Assembly: GCA_036741795.1 (NCBI GenBank)
Contig: DAINRO010000018.1
Coordinates: 1 to 37,922 of the forward strand
Source of the DNA: DATKKM01 sp036741795
GTDB lineage: Bacteria; Chloroflexota; Dehalococcoidia; SM23-28-2; RBG-16-64-32
Direction: 5' to 3'
DNA: 37,922 nt
The notes below the pieces were generated by a model. That model searched no databases. It saw only the letters and a program-made list of their open reading frames with translations, and was not told where the DNA came from. Below are positions 15,625-22,504 of the stretch, in pieces. The stretch's first letter is position 1, and the number at the start of each line of letters is the position of its first letter. A program made the position numbers and the translations under genes.

Positions 15625-16697
15625 CCCCGCGCCAGCGCCGACTCAAGGTCGGCATCATGTTTGGCGGACAGTCCGTCGAGCACGAGGTGTCCGTCGTCTC
15701 CGCACAGGGCGTGATGTCCGCGCTCGACACCTCTCGGTTTCAGCCTGTTCCTATTGGCGTCACACGCCAGGGCACCTGGCTCACCCCCGCCCAGACTGAG
15801 CAGGCACTGTACCGAATCCGCTCCGAGAAGCTCCGCAGCCTCGACGAGCCCCTCGGCGAGGGTCTCCTCTACCGCACAGCCGTCCTGACGGCCCTCCGCC
15901 GCATCGACATCGTCTTCCCCCTCATCCACGGCACTAACGGCGAGGACGGGACCCTTCAGGGGTTCCTCGAACTCGCGGGACTCCCCTACGTCGGAGCAGG
16001 TGTCGCTGCCAGCGCCCTCGGGATGGACAAGGGGTTGCAGAAAACGTTCTTCCGTCACCACGGCTTCCCGGTCGTCGATGACGTTGAGCTGCGCGCCGGG
16101 CGCTGGACGAATGATCCGCAGGGAGTGATGCGCGCCGTTGAGGCCACGATCGGCTACCCCGCCTTCGTCAAGCCAGCCAACGGCGGCTCCAGCCTTGGCA
16201 CCTCCAAGGCCCACTCCCGGGAAGACCTCGAAGCTGCGATCCCCGAAGCCTTCCGTCATGACCGCAAGATCCTCGTTGAAACCGCCGTCGAAGCGCGCGA
16301 AATTGAGGTGGCCGTCCTCGGAAACGACGAACCCGAAGCTTCGCCGGTGGGCGAAATCACGTACGAGGCCGAGTTCTACGATTACGCGGCCAAGTACGAC
16401 GACCCCCGCACGAAACTGCACATACCCGCCGACATTCCGCAGACGACCTCTGACCAGGTCCGTGAGGTGGCAATCGAGGCCTACCGTTCATTCGATTGCG
16501 CGGGCCTCGCCCGCGTCGACTTCTTCCTCCTCCCGGACGGCCGGTTCCTCATCAACGAGGTCAACACAATCCCCGGCTTCACTCCCATGAGCATGTACCC
16601 CAAGCTCTGGGAGTACGCGGGCCTCTCCTACCGCGATCTCATCTCACGGCTAATCGACCTTGGCCTAGAACGCCACCAGGAGCGCCAGCGTGGATAA
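15621..16697 (+). CDS. ddl: D-alanine--D-alanine ligase
   Basis: A 358-residue ATP-grasp ligase that makes the D-Ala-D-Ala dipeptide used by MurF. Seen: VGIMFGGQSVEHEVSVVSAQ at the N-terminus, VFPLIHGTNGEDGTLQGFLE, the ATP-binding loop KPANGGSSLGTSKA, and the Mg-binding end LINEVNTIPGFTPMSMYP. EHEVS and the Y-free omega-loop region look like ordinary Ddl; a D-Ala-D-Lac variant cannot be fully excluded by eye. It is coupled to murB by an ATGA overlap and overlaps ftsQ by 8 bases. Confidence 0.94.
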   Translation: MTPRQRRLKVGIMFGGQSVEHEVSVVSAQGVMSALDTSRFQPVPIGVTRQGTWLTPAQTEQALYRIRSEKLRSLDEPLGEGLLYRTAVLTALRRIDIVFPLIHGTNGEDGTLQGFLELAGLPYVGAGVAASALGMDKGLQKTFFRHHGFPVVDDVELRAGRWTNDPQGVMRAVEATIGYPAFVKPANGGSSLGTSKAHSREDLEAAIPEAFRHDRKILVETAVEAREIEVAVLGNDEPEASPVGEITYEAEFYDYAAKYDDPRTKLHIPADIPQTTSDQVREVAIEAYRSFDCAGLARVDFFLLPDGRFLINEVNTIPGFTPMSMYPKLWEYAGLSYRDLISRLIDLGLERHQERQRG

Positions 16698-17481
16698 CGA
16701 GCGCCGGGTGAGGCCGTCCCCGCCGGTGAACCGCGTCCTCCGGGGCGAGGTCCTCCTCGATGCAGAGACTCGCAAGCGAATTAACCGCGCCCACTTCCGG
16801 CGCACCATGTCCGTGCTCGGCGGTGTTGCTGTGACCGGACTTGCTGTTGCGATCTACCTTTCTCCATTCCTCCGCGTCCAGCACGTCGAAGTCCAGGGTA
16901 ACGTGAACCTGCCGATCGAAGAGGTCCAGCAGATGGTCACTGTCAACGGCGACAGCATGCTGACTTCAGACTTCAGCAGCGCCCGGCGCGACATCGAGGA
17001 CCACCCACTCGTCCGCTCTGTGTCCGTCGAGCGCGATTGGCCCAATACCCTGAAAGTGGTCGTGGTCGAACGCGTCCCCTGGGCCACGTGGCAGATCGGC
17101 GAAACCTCGTACGTCATCGACGCCGAAGGCACGGTGCTCCCGGATGTCCCCCCTTCGGCGGGCCCACTGATTCGCCATAGCGACGCCACCAACACCCCGG
17201 CCGACGGCGAGCAGGTAGACACGAACGCCATCGCCCTCGCCGCTCTCCTCCTCGAGCACGTTCCGCCACGCCTGCAGATGGGGATCACGGCCATGGAGTG
17301 GTCCAGCATCGGCGGAATGACGATCGAGACAGACGCAGGATATCGAGTCGCTGTGGGCGATGCGGACGACCTCAATTACAAGCTGTCTGTCTGGGCCCAG
17401 ATCGATTCCACTATCGGCCGCGCTGACATGAGCGGCCACGTCCTTGACCTTAGATTCGGAGACCGCCCATCGCTCCAGTAA
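16690..17481 (+). CDS. ftsQ: Cell division protein FtsQ/DivIB
   Basis: A 263-residue bitopic divisome protein. A basic cytoplasmic N-terminus of about 40 residues leads into a single membrane helix (about 41-60). The POTRA domain follows (about 62-130: VQHVEVQGNVNLPIEEV, then RSVSVERDWPNTLKVVVVER), and then the FtsQ beta domain with SYVIDAEGTVLPD. Start GTG 16690 overlaps the ddl stop. It scaffolds FtsL and the septal synthase complex. Its position between ddl and ftsA is the classical one. Confidence 0.9.
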   Translation: MDNERRVRPSPPVNRVLRGEVLLDAETRKRINRAHFRRTMSVLGGVAVTGLAVAIYLSPFLRVQHVEVQGNVNLPIEEVQQMVTVNGDSMLTSDFSSARRDIEDHPLVRSVSVERDWPNTLKVVVVERVPWATWQIGETSYVIDAEGTVLPDVPPSAGPLIRHSDATNTPADGEQVDTNAIALAALLLEHVPPRLQMGITAMEWSSIGGMTIETDAGYRVAVGDADDLNYKLSVWAQIDSTIGRADMSGHVLDLRFGDRPSLQ

Positions 17482-17494
17482 CCGGAGGAACGCC

Positions 17495-18748
17495 ATGAAG
17501 GACTACACGATCGCAGCTATCGACGTCGGGACCAGCAAAATCTGCACTCTCGTCGCCGAAACGACGCAGGACGAGGGGCTCCGCGTCCTCGGCGTCGGCG
17601 TCACGCCCTCGCGCGGCGTCAAGAAGGGTATGGTCGACAACATCCAGGAGGCCACCGAAGCCATCGATGCCTCCGTCGAGCGGGCCGAAAAGTCGTCAGG
17701 CACCCGTATCGCCGCCGCCCACATCGGCATCGGCGGCTCCCACGCCACTTCGACCAACAACCGCGGCGTCTCCACCATCCCCGGCCAGACCCGCCCCATC
17801 ACCGAGGACGATATCGAGCGCGCCCTCGAAGGCGCCCGTAACCTCAACCTGCCCTCTAACCGCGAGATCCTGCACTCCATCGCCCGCTTCTTCATCGTCG
17901 ATGGCCAGGAGCAGGTGACCGACCCGGTCGGGATGTACGGCCAGCGCCTCGACCTCGACTGCCACATCGTTACCGGCTCCGTCACCGCAATCCAGAACCT
18001 TACCCAGTGCGTCGAGGGCGCGTCCGTGCAGGTCGAGACCATCGTCTTCTCACCCCTCGCCGCTGCCGAGGCCGTCCTCGAAGATGAGGAGAAGGAGCAA
18101 GGCGTAATCGTCGCCGACATCGGAGGGGGCACGACGGATGTCGCGGTCTTCGTCGATGGTAGTGTCTTCCACTCCTCCGTCCTCCAGGTCGGAGGCCACC
18201 ACCTCACACACGACCTCGTCGCCGGCCTCCGCGCCCCCTTTTCCGCCTCGGAGGACATCAAGCTCCACTTTGGCTCTTGCCTCCCCAGCAGCGTCGATGC
18301 CGGCGAGCACGTCCAGATCGAGGCTTTCGGCGGCCAGAAGACCCGCGAAGTGCCGCGCCGCCGCATCGCCGAGATCCTCCAGGCCCGCGTCGAGGAAATC
18401 CTCGAGATGATCTACGTGGACGTCAAGCGCGCTGGCTTCGACGACAAGGTCGCCGCGGGCCTCGTCGTCACCGGCGGCACCGCCTCGCTCCCGGGAATCG
18501 TCGAACTCGCCGAGATCGTCCTGCGCATCCCGGTGCGTGTCGGCCTTCCCCGCAATGTGCAGGGCCTCTCAGAGACGCTCAACAGCCCGGCGTACGCCAC
18601 CAGCGTCGGGTTGCTGCAATGGGCTCTTGAAGAAGAATCAATGGGCAGCAACGGTCACCGCCCGTTTGACCTGCGTGTGCCCGCGGTTCACCTGCCCGGC
18701 ATCGCCAGTGCCGCCGGCAAGTGGTTCAAAACCCTTATACCGAAATGA
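17495..18748 (+). CDS. ftsA: Cell division protein FtsA
   Basis: A 417-residue actin-fold ATPase that tethers FtsZ filaments to the membrane. Seen: the phosphate-1 motif AAIDVGTSKICTLVAE, the SHS2-type insert after residue 80, ADIGGGTTDVAVFVDGSV (phosphate 2) near 204-221, VVTGGTASLPGIVELAE (adenosine motif), and an amphipathic C-terminus ending AAGKWFKTLIPK, the expected membrane-targeting helix. ATG 17495 is preferred over the longer open frame because GGAGG at 17484-17488 stands 6 bases before it. ftsZ follows after 41 bases. Confidence 0.94.
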   Translation: MKDYTIAAIDVGTSKICTLVAETTQDEGLRVLGVGVTPSRGVKKGMVDNIQEATEAIDASVERAEKSSGTRIAAAHIGIGGSHATSTNNRGVSTIPGQTRPITEDDIERALEGARNLNLPSNREILHSIARFFIVDGQEQVTDPVGMYGQRLDLDCHIVTGSVTAIQNLTQCVEGASVQVETIVFSPLAAAEAVLEDEEKEQGVIVADIGGGTTDVAVFVDGSVFHSSVLQVGGHHLTHDLVAGLRAPFSASEDIKLHFGSCLPSSVDAGEHVQIEAFGGQKTREVPRRRIAEILQARVEEILEMIYVDVKRAGFDDKVAAGLVVTGGTASLPGIVELAEIVLRIPVRVGLPRNVQGLSETLNSPAYATSVGLLQWALEEESMGSNGHRPFDLRVPAVHLPGIASAAGKWFKTLIPK

Positions 18749-18789
18749 CCCCGCCTACCAATTCAGCAGGACCAAAAGGAGGAAAGCGA

Positions 18790-19881
18790 ATGTCAGGCAG
18801 ATCAATCGAAGGTCTACCACCCATCAAGGTCATCGGCGTCGGAGGCGGCGGCTGCAACGCCGTCGACCGCATGATCGAGGCCAAGGTCACGGGCGTCGAG
18901 TTCGTCGGCATCAACACCGACGAGCAGGTGCTTGCCCGTTCCCACGCAGAGGACCGCATCAAGATCGGGGAGCGGGTCACCAAGGGCCTCGGCGCGGGAG
19001 CCGATCCGGAAAAGGGCAGGCAGGCCGCTGAAGAGTCGCGCGAGGAACTCAAGGACCTGATCAAGGGTTCCGAAATGGTCTTTATCACTGCCGGCATGGG
19101 TGGCGGGACGGGCACCGGCGCTGCTCCGCTCATCGCCCAGGTCGCCAAGGACCTCGGCGCCCTCACAGTCGCCGTCGTCACCCGCCCCTTCGGCTTCGAG
19201 GGGCAGACCCGGCGCAACGCCGCCGACAAGGGGATCGAGGCCCTCGCCCAGGAAGTCGACACCCTCATCGTCATCCCCAACGACCGCCTTCTCTCCGTTT
19301 GCGATCAGAGTGTCAGTGTCACCGAGGCCTTCAAGATGGCCGACGATGTCCTGCGCCAGGGCATCCAGGGGATATCCGACATCATCGTCACCCCCGGCGA
19401 TATCAACCTCGACTTCGCCGACGTCCGGCGCATCATGGCCGATGCCGGCCCTGCCCTCATGGCCATTGGCCGGTCCTCAGGCGATAACCGTGCCGTCGAG
19501 GCTGCCCAGGCCGCAATCGCCAGCCCGTTGCTGGATGTCAACATCCACGGCGCCACGGGCATCCTCTTCAACGTCGCTTCCTCCGGAGATCTCGGACTCC
19601 ACGAGTTGAATATGGCCGCACAGGTCATCGCCGAGGTAGTCAATCCGGACGCAGAGATCATCTTCGGCTCCTCCACGGACCAGTCGATGGGCGACGAGGT
19701 CAAAATCACGCTCATTGCAGTCGGATTTGATGGCGCCTTGCAGACCTCCTCGGCCTACATTCCGAACTACGCCAGCGCCGATGACGATAAGGAGTACGAG
19801 GCGACAATGCGAGCCGCGCGTGAGAACAGGGAGGACACGGACTTGCCCTCTTTCATGCGCAGGCCCATATCCGTCAAGTAG
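18790..19881 (+). CDS. ftsZ: Cell division GTPase FtsZ
   Basis: A 363-residue tubulin homologue that forms the division ring. Seen: KVIGVGGGGCNAVDRMI, the GTP signature GMGGGTGTGAAPLIAQ at about 102-117, FGFEGQTRRNAADKGI, and the synergy-loop segment NLDFADVRRIMADAGPALMAIG. The intrinsically disordered linker is short (about 35 residues, EYEATMRAARENRED). The C-terminal peptide DLPSFMRRP is intact, as needed for FtsA binding. ATG 18790 has AAGGAGG 7 bases upstream (18776-18782), probably the best ribosome site of the cluster and consistent with high expression. It is the last gene of the cluster. Confidence 0.97.
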   Translation: MSGRSIEGLPPIKVIGVGGGGCNAVDRMIEAKVTGVEFVGINTDEQVLARSHAEDRIKIGERVTKGLGAGADPEKGRQAAEESREELKDLIKGSEMVFITAGMGGGTGTGAAPLIAQVAKDLGALTVAVVTRPFGFEGQTRRNAADKGIEALAQEVDTLIVIPNDRLLSVCDQSVSVTEAFKMADDVLRQGIQGISDIIVTPGDINLDFADVRRIMADAGPALMAIGRSSGDNRAVEAAQAAIASPLLDVNIHGATGILFNVASSGDLGLHELNMAAQVIAEVVNPDAEIIFGSSTDQSMGDEVKITLIAVGFDGALQTSSAYIPNYASADDDKEYEATMRAARENREDTDLPSFMRRPISVK

Positions 19882-19902
19882 CTGCCAAAATCGCCCTTAA
19901 CC

Positions 19903-19929
19903 TGAGGCCCACCAAGTTGGTGGGCCTCA
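19903..19929 (+). terminator. Hairpin terminator of the dcw cluster
   Basis: An 11-bp perfect stem (TGAGGCCCACC at 19903-19913 and its complement at 19919-19929) with a 5-base loop starts 21 bases after the ftsZ stop. It is followed by a mixed A/C/T stretch rather than a clean T-tract, so termination may be partial or need help. Confidence 0.65.
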
Positions 19930-20014
19930 ACTCATTTACAGGTTTGGTAAACAGCCGTTCACCGTCGTAACGGGTCAACTAAAGGCGCTGTCTGAACGTG
20001 TGGAGGTGCAGTTT

Positions 20015-20872
20015 ATGAGCAGCAAGGCAGCGATCATAACGGCATTTGCGGCGGTCCTGGTGACGGGGCTCGCCTTAGTGTCTTCAGGGGCGGACGCGCG
20101 ACAAGGCACAATCCCTGGTTTGGACGAGACGTCAGATCACTTGGTGATCGGGCCGGAAGGCGCGGCCGCCGCCGGTGCCACAACAGCTCTGTCGGTAGAC
20201 AGGTGCTACGACCTGCTCCAGAAGCGCGTTGGCATCTGGATGGCCCGTGTCCTCTGGCCCCTTCTCCAGCGGTACACCCGACTCTGGTGCCCGCCGCCGC
20301 CCTCAGCGACTCCAGTTCCTACTGCCGTCAAGTTGCCCACGGCAACTCCGGCGCCCACCCCCACACCAACGCCGGTGCCTACCCCGGCGCCCACCCCCGT
20401 TCCTACCCCCACTCCCACGCCGGTGCCTACACCGGTTCCTACTCCCACTCCAACGCCGACTCCTGTGGCAACACCGACACCGATACCCGCAGCGCCGGCG
20501 GATCTGCGGATCACCAGCGTCACGGCCTCATCGCCAACCACGGCTACACCGGGCGTATCGTTCGACGTCATGGGGAACGCGAACATCGTCAATGGCGGTC
20601 CGACCAACAACGTTCCGGCCAGGATCACACTAACGCTATCGAGCAGTCCGGCCTGCACTCACAACGCATCGCCGGTCGCCATCAACCACTCTGGTATGCC
20701 GCTCAACACCAACGTCTTTGCAAGCCGGCGTTGGACCGTCACTTGTAACGTGACCGGCCCGGTGACCTTCACCCTCAACGTCAGCGTCGCTGCCACAGGT
20801 GCGTTCGCCGGAGGCGATCCAGACCTCTCCAACAACTCCGGAGTCTCCACCGACTCTACCGCCCTGCAGTAA
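20015..20872 (+). CDS. Secreted protein: Pro/Thr stalk and CARDB-like domain
   Basis: A 285-residue exported protein of unknown function. ATG 20015 has GGAGG 8 bases upstream. A signal peptide (about residues 1-28, ending SSGADA) is followed by a region with two cysteines (Cys64 and Cys92) bracketing an amphipathic, Trp-rich helix. A low-complexity TP/VP repeat follows (about 99-160), then an Ig-like domain (about 162-285) with DLRITSVTASSP, ITLTLSSSP and DLSNNSGVSTDS, which resembles CARDB/DUF11-type adhesion modules. Cys214 and Cys244 could form a disulphide there. No sortase motif or C-terminal membrane helix is seen, so it is probably released or held by the N-terminal region. It stands alone between two terminators, just after ftsZ. 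Confidence 0.75.
   Translation: MSSKAAIITAFAAVLVTGLALVSSGADARQGTIPGLDETSDHLVIGPEGAAAAGATTALSVDRCYDLLQKRVGIWMARVLWPLLQRYTRLWCPPPPSATPVPTAVKLPTATPAPTPTPTPVPTPAPTPVPTPTPTPVPTPVPTPTPTPTPVATPTPIPAAPADLRITSVTASSPTTATPGVSFDVMGNANIVNGGPTNNVPARITLTLSSSPACTHNASPVAINHSGMPLNTNVFASRRWTVTCNVTGPVTFTLNVSVAATGAFAGGDPDLSNNSGVSTDSTALQ
20345..20485 (+). repeat. Low-complexity repeat encoding TP/VP units
   Basis: A run of degenerate cct/act-rich units, mostly in multiples of 6 bases, encodes alternating Thr-Pro and Val-Pro. This is the expected DNA of a rigid extracellular stalk and is likely to vary in length among strains. Confidence 0.75.
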
Positions 20873-20890
20873 TAAGGCCCCCAAGGGCAG

Positions 20891-20925
20891 GGGGGTGGTT
20901 CCGAATCCGGAACCACCCCCTTTTT
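20891..20925 (+). terminator. Rho-independent terminator
   Basis: GGGGGTGGTTCCG (20891-20903) pairs perfectly with 20908-20920 across a 4-base AATC loop and is followed directly by TTTTT (20921-20925). It lies 18 bases after the secreted-protein stop. It is the cleanest intrinsic terminator in the window. Confidence 0.93.
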
Positions 20926-20997
20926 GTTACCCACTTCTTGCCCACAACAGTGGACATCGTGTCTGTAGACTTGTGGATTGCCTGTTCACAACTTTTC

Positions 20998-21011
20998 TAC
21001 AAAATATTGTA
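20998..21011 (+). promoter_or_regulatory. NrdR-box-like palindrome
   Basis: TACAAAATATTGTA has perfect 5-base arms around an AT core, close to the known NrdR-box pattern ACAnnATATnnTGT. It lies just before a TTGACA box and 124 bases upstream of nrdR. NrdR boxes usually come in pairs about three helical turns apart; I do not see a convincing partner. Confidence 0.4.
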
Positions 21012-21021
21012 AACCAAACCC

Positions 21022-21050
21022 TTGACAACCCCAAGATGTAGTAGCAACAT
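21022..21050 (+). promoter_or_regulatory. Probable promoter of nrdR
   Basis: A perfect -35 TTGACA (21022-21027) is followed after 17 bases by CAACAT (21045-21050), a weak -10. It sits directly downstream of the NrdR-box-like palindrome. The -35 is convincing and the -10 is not. Confidence 0.45.
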
Positions 21051-21054
21051 GACA

Positions 21055-21081
21055 TTGCGCTTCCGCGAATCGGAAGCGCAA
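21055..21081 (+). other. 11-bp hairpin in the nrdR leader
   Basis: TTGCGCTTCCG (21055-21065) pairs perfectly with 21071-21081 around a CGAAT loop. It falls at the predicted 5' end of the nrdR transcript, with no T-tract after it. It could stabilise the 5' end, act as a DNA operator, or be part of an RNA element. No cobalamin-riboswitch signature is apparent. Confidence 0.6.
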
Positions 21082-21134
21082 ATCAGGTTAGAGAAGCACC
21101 AAATGTTCTGTCAACCAGTCACTTTCACTCTCCA

Positions 21135-21731
21135 ATGAACTGCGCCTTTTGCGATAACCCCGACACCCGCGTCACGGACTCCCGCCCGGACCAGGACGGG
21201 ATCCGACGCCGCCGCGAATGCCAGGCCTGCGGCCAGCGCTTCTCGACGGTCGAGCGCGTCGAAGTCGGCGGCGTCTCCCTCGTCAAGAAGGACGGGCGGC
21301 GGGAGGAGTTCGACCACGCCAAGATCATCAGCGGCGTGCGTAAGGCCTGCGAGAAGCGCCCGATCCCGTCCGGCGCTGTCGAGGCCCTGGCCGCGGACGT
21401 TGAAAAGGAAGTCCTCGCCCTCAACAAGGCAGAGATCCCCTCGGCCATCGTCGGCGAGATGGTGATGGAGCGTCTTCGCGCCCTCGACCACATCGCATAT
21501 ATCCGTTTCGCCTCTGTGTACCGCGCCTTCGCCGACGTCGACGAGCTGGAACGGGAGCTGGACGCCCTCAAGGCCGGGTGGACGCGAAGCGATGTGCCGC
21601 CGGACCAGATGGCGCTGCTGCCGGAGGTCGCGGCCCCAGAGCCGAAGAAAAAGAGAGCACGGAAACCCCGCCAGTCCGGGTCGGTGGTGGAGTTTCCGCG
21701 GGACGAGATACGGCAGAGGAAAGCAAGGTGA
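21135..21731 (+). CDS. nrdR: Transcriptional repressor NrdR
   Basis: A 198-residue regulator of ribonucleotide reductase genes. The N-terminal zinc ribbon has two CxxC pairs (Cys3/Cys6 and Cys31/Cys34, within CAFCDNPDTRVTDSRP and RECQACGQRFSTVERVE). The ATP-cone domain (about 46-136) senses ATP/dATP, with LVKKDGRREEFDHAKI and YIRFASVYRAFADVDEL. The core matches NrdR throughout, but a basic tail of about 50 residues (KKKRARKPR) extends beyond the usual length of about 150. It begins the cluster that holds the first nrdJ, so it probably controls it. There is no Shine-Dalgarno sequence before the ATG. Confidence 0.95.
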   Translation: MNCAFCDNPDTRVTDSRPDQDGIRRRRECQACGQRFSTVERVEVGGVSLVKKDGRREEFDHAKIISGVRKACEKRPIPSGAVEALAADVEKEVLALNKAEIPSAIVGEMVMERLRALDHIAYIRFASVYRAFADVDELERELDALKAGWTRSDVPPDQMALLPEVAAPEPKKKRARKPRQSGSVVEFPRDEIRQRKAR

Positions 21732-21740
21732 TTATCACGC

Positions 21741-21980
21741 ATGCAGCTTCCCTACTTGGTCGCCCCTCGCACGGTGGAGGGCGCGGTACTGTTTATCGTC
21801 ATCGCCTGCGGTTTGTTCTGGCTCTGGGCGATCCTTCGGGCCGGAGAGATCGCGGCAGACAAAGGCTACAACCCGGGGCCGTGGCGGTGCCTCGCCGTCG
21901 TAACGGGACCGCTCGCGGTGGCTTTGATCGCGCTTCGACGCGATCGCTCCTCGATCAACGAATCCACGAACGCCGAATGA
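21741..21980 (+). CDS. Small membrane protein, unknown
   Basis: A 79-residue protein with two predicted membrane helices: about 14-32 (AVLFIVIACGLFWLWAI) and about 48-66 (RCLAVVTGPLAVALIALR). They are joined by a short loop containing KGYNPGPW, and the C-terminal tail is hydrophilic. I do not recognise a family. It begins 9 bases after the nrdR stop and lies in an apparent operon with nrdR and nrdJ. The YNPGPW loop resembles small phage-shock-like or DUF-type two-helix proteins only in general style. Confidence 0.55.
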   Translation: MQLPYLVAPRTVEGAVLFIVIACGLFWLWAILRAGEIAADKGYNPGPWRCLAVVTGPLAVALIALRRDRSSINESTNAE

Positions 21981-22004
21981 CGACGGTTCACAGGAGGTGC
22001 GGTT

Positions 22005-22211
22005 GTGACACTCGTGTCAAACCAAACTAGGAAGTCGACCGAACAGCGCCTTATCGAGGAAGAGCGGGCCGCGCATGACGCTTATCTCGCTACGCGCGCG
22101 ACCCTGGCCGAACGCGACGACGAGCAGCAGCAAGCGCGCGAGCGATTCCGTCGAGCGCGCGAGAACCTGTATGCCTTCTGGGCAGCAGAAGCCGAGTACG
22201 GGAGGAAGTAA
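22005..22211 (+). CDS. Small charged coiled-coil protein, unknown
   Basis: A 68-residue protein starting at GTG 22005 with AGGAGGT 7 bases upstream (21991-21997), a strong ribosome site. It is almost wholly helical and charged (EQRLIEEERAAHDAYLATRA, then QQQARERFRRARENLYAFW) and probably forms a helical hairpin or coiled coil. No family recognised. It lies between nrdR and nrdJ, 2 bases before the next small gene, which suggests joint expression. Confidence 0.6.
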   Translation: MTLVSNQTRKSTEQRLIEEERAAHDAYLATRATLAERDDEQQQARERFRRARENLYAFWAAEAEYGRK

Positions 22212-22213
22212 AC

Positions 22214-22414
22214 GTGAAGAAGTACCGCGTCATGTATAAGCCAACCGAGAACGCCAATGAGCTGGCGGCGCGCACCGAGGAGGTCTATGCCGACGGCTGG
22301 CGCGTGGAGACGGACAAGGTCGTCCTCTTCGCCCATGAGCAGGACTCGGACATCCTCGTCCTCGACATACCCAAGACCCGCGTCATGCGCATCCAGGAGA
22401 TCGGTGCCGGCTGA
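22214..22414 (+). CDS. Small conserved-looking protein, unknown
   Basis: A 66-residue protein starting at GTG 22214 with GGGAGGAAG just upstream. It begins KKYRVMYKPTENANELAART and continues with YADGWRVETDKVVLFAHEQD, then DILVLDIPKTRVMRIQEI. The alternating pattern suggests a small alpha/beta fold. There is no membrane segment, cysteine or known motif. It precedes nrdJ by 90 bases. Good ribosome sites on this and the previous gene argue that both are real. Confidence 0.6.
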   Translation: MKKYRVMYKPTENANELAARTEEVYADGWRVETDKVVLFAHEQDSDILVLDIPKTRVMRIQEIGAG

Positions 22415-22504
22415 ACTCCAAATGCACGAATCAAGACGTAATCGAAAAAGCTAAATCTCCAAAACGAACTTCGGCCGCACGAGGGAAAGGGGCGCAAAGC
22501 GACT

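Noticed and set aside
20345..20485. Short tandem repeats taken as a CRISPR array
   Set aside because: The units are degenerate, in frame and encode a TP/VP stalk; there are no spacers.
22415..22504. Cobalamin riboswitch upstream of the B12-dependent reductases
   Set aside because: The gaps before both nrdJ genes (90 and 73 bases) are too short for one, and I see no B12-box-like element; the nrdR leader has a hairpin but not the riboswitch core.
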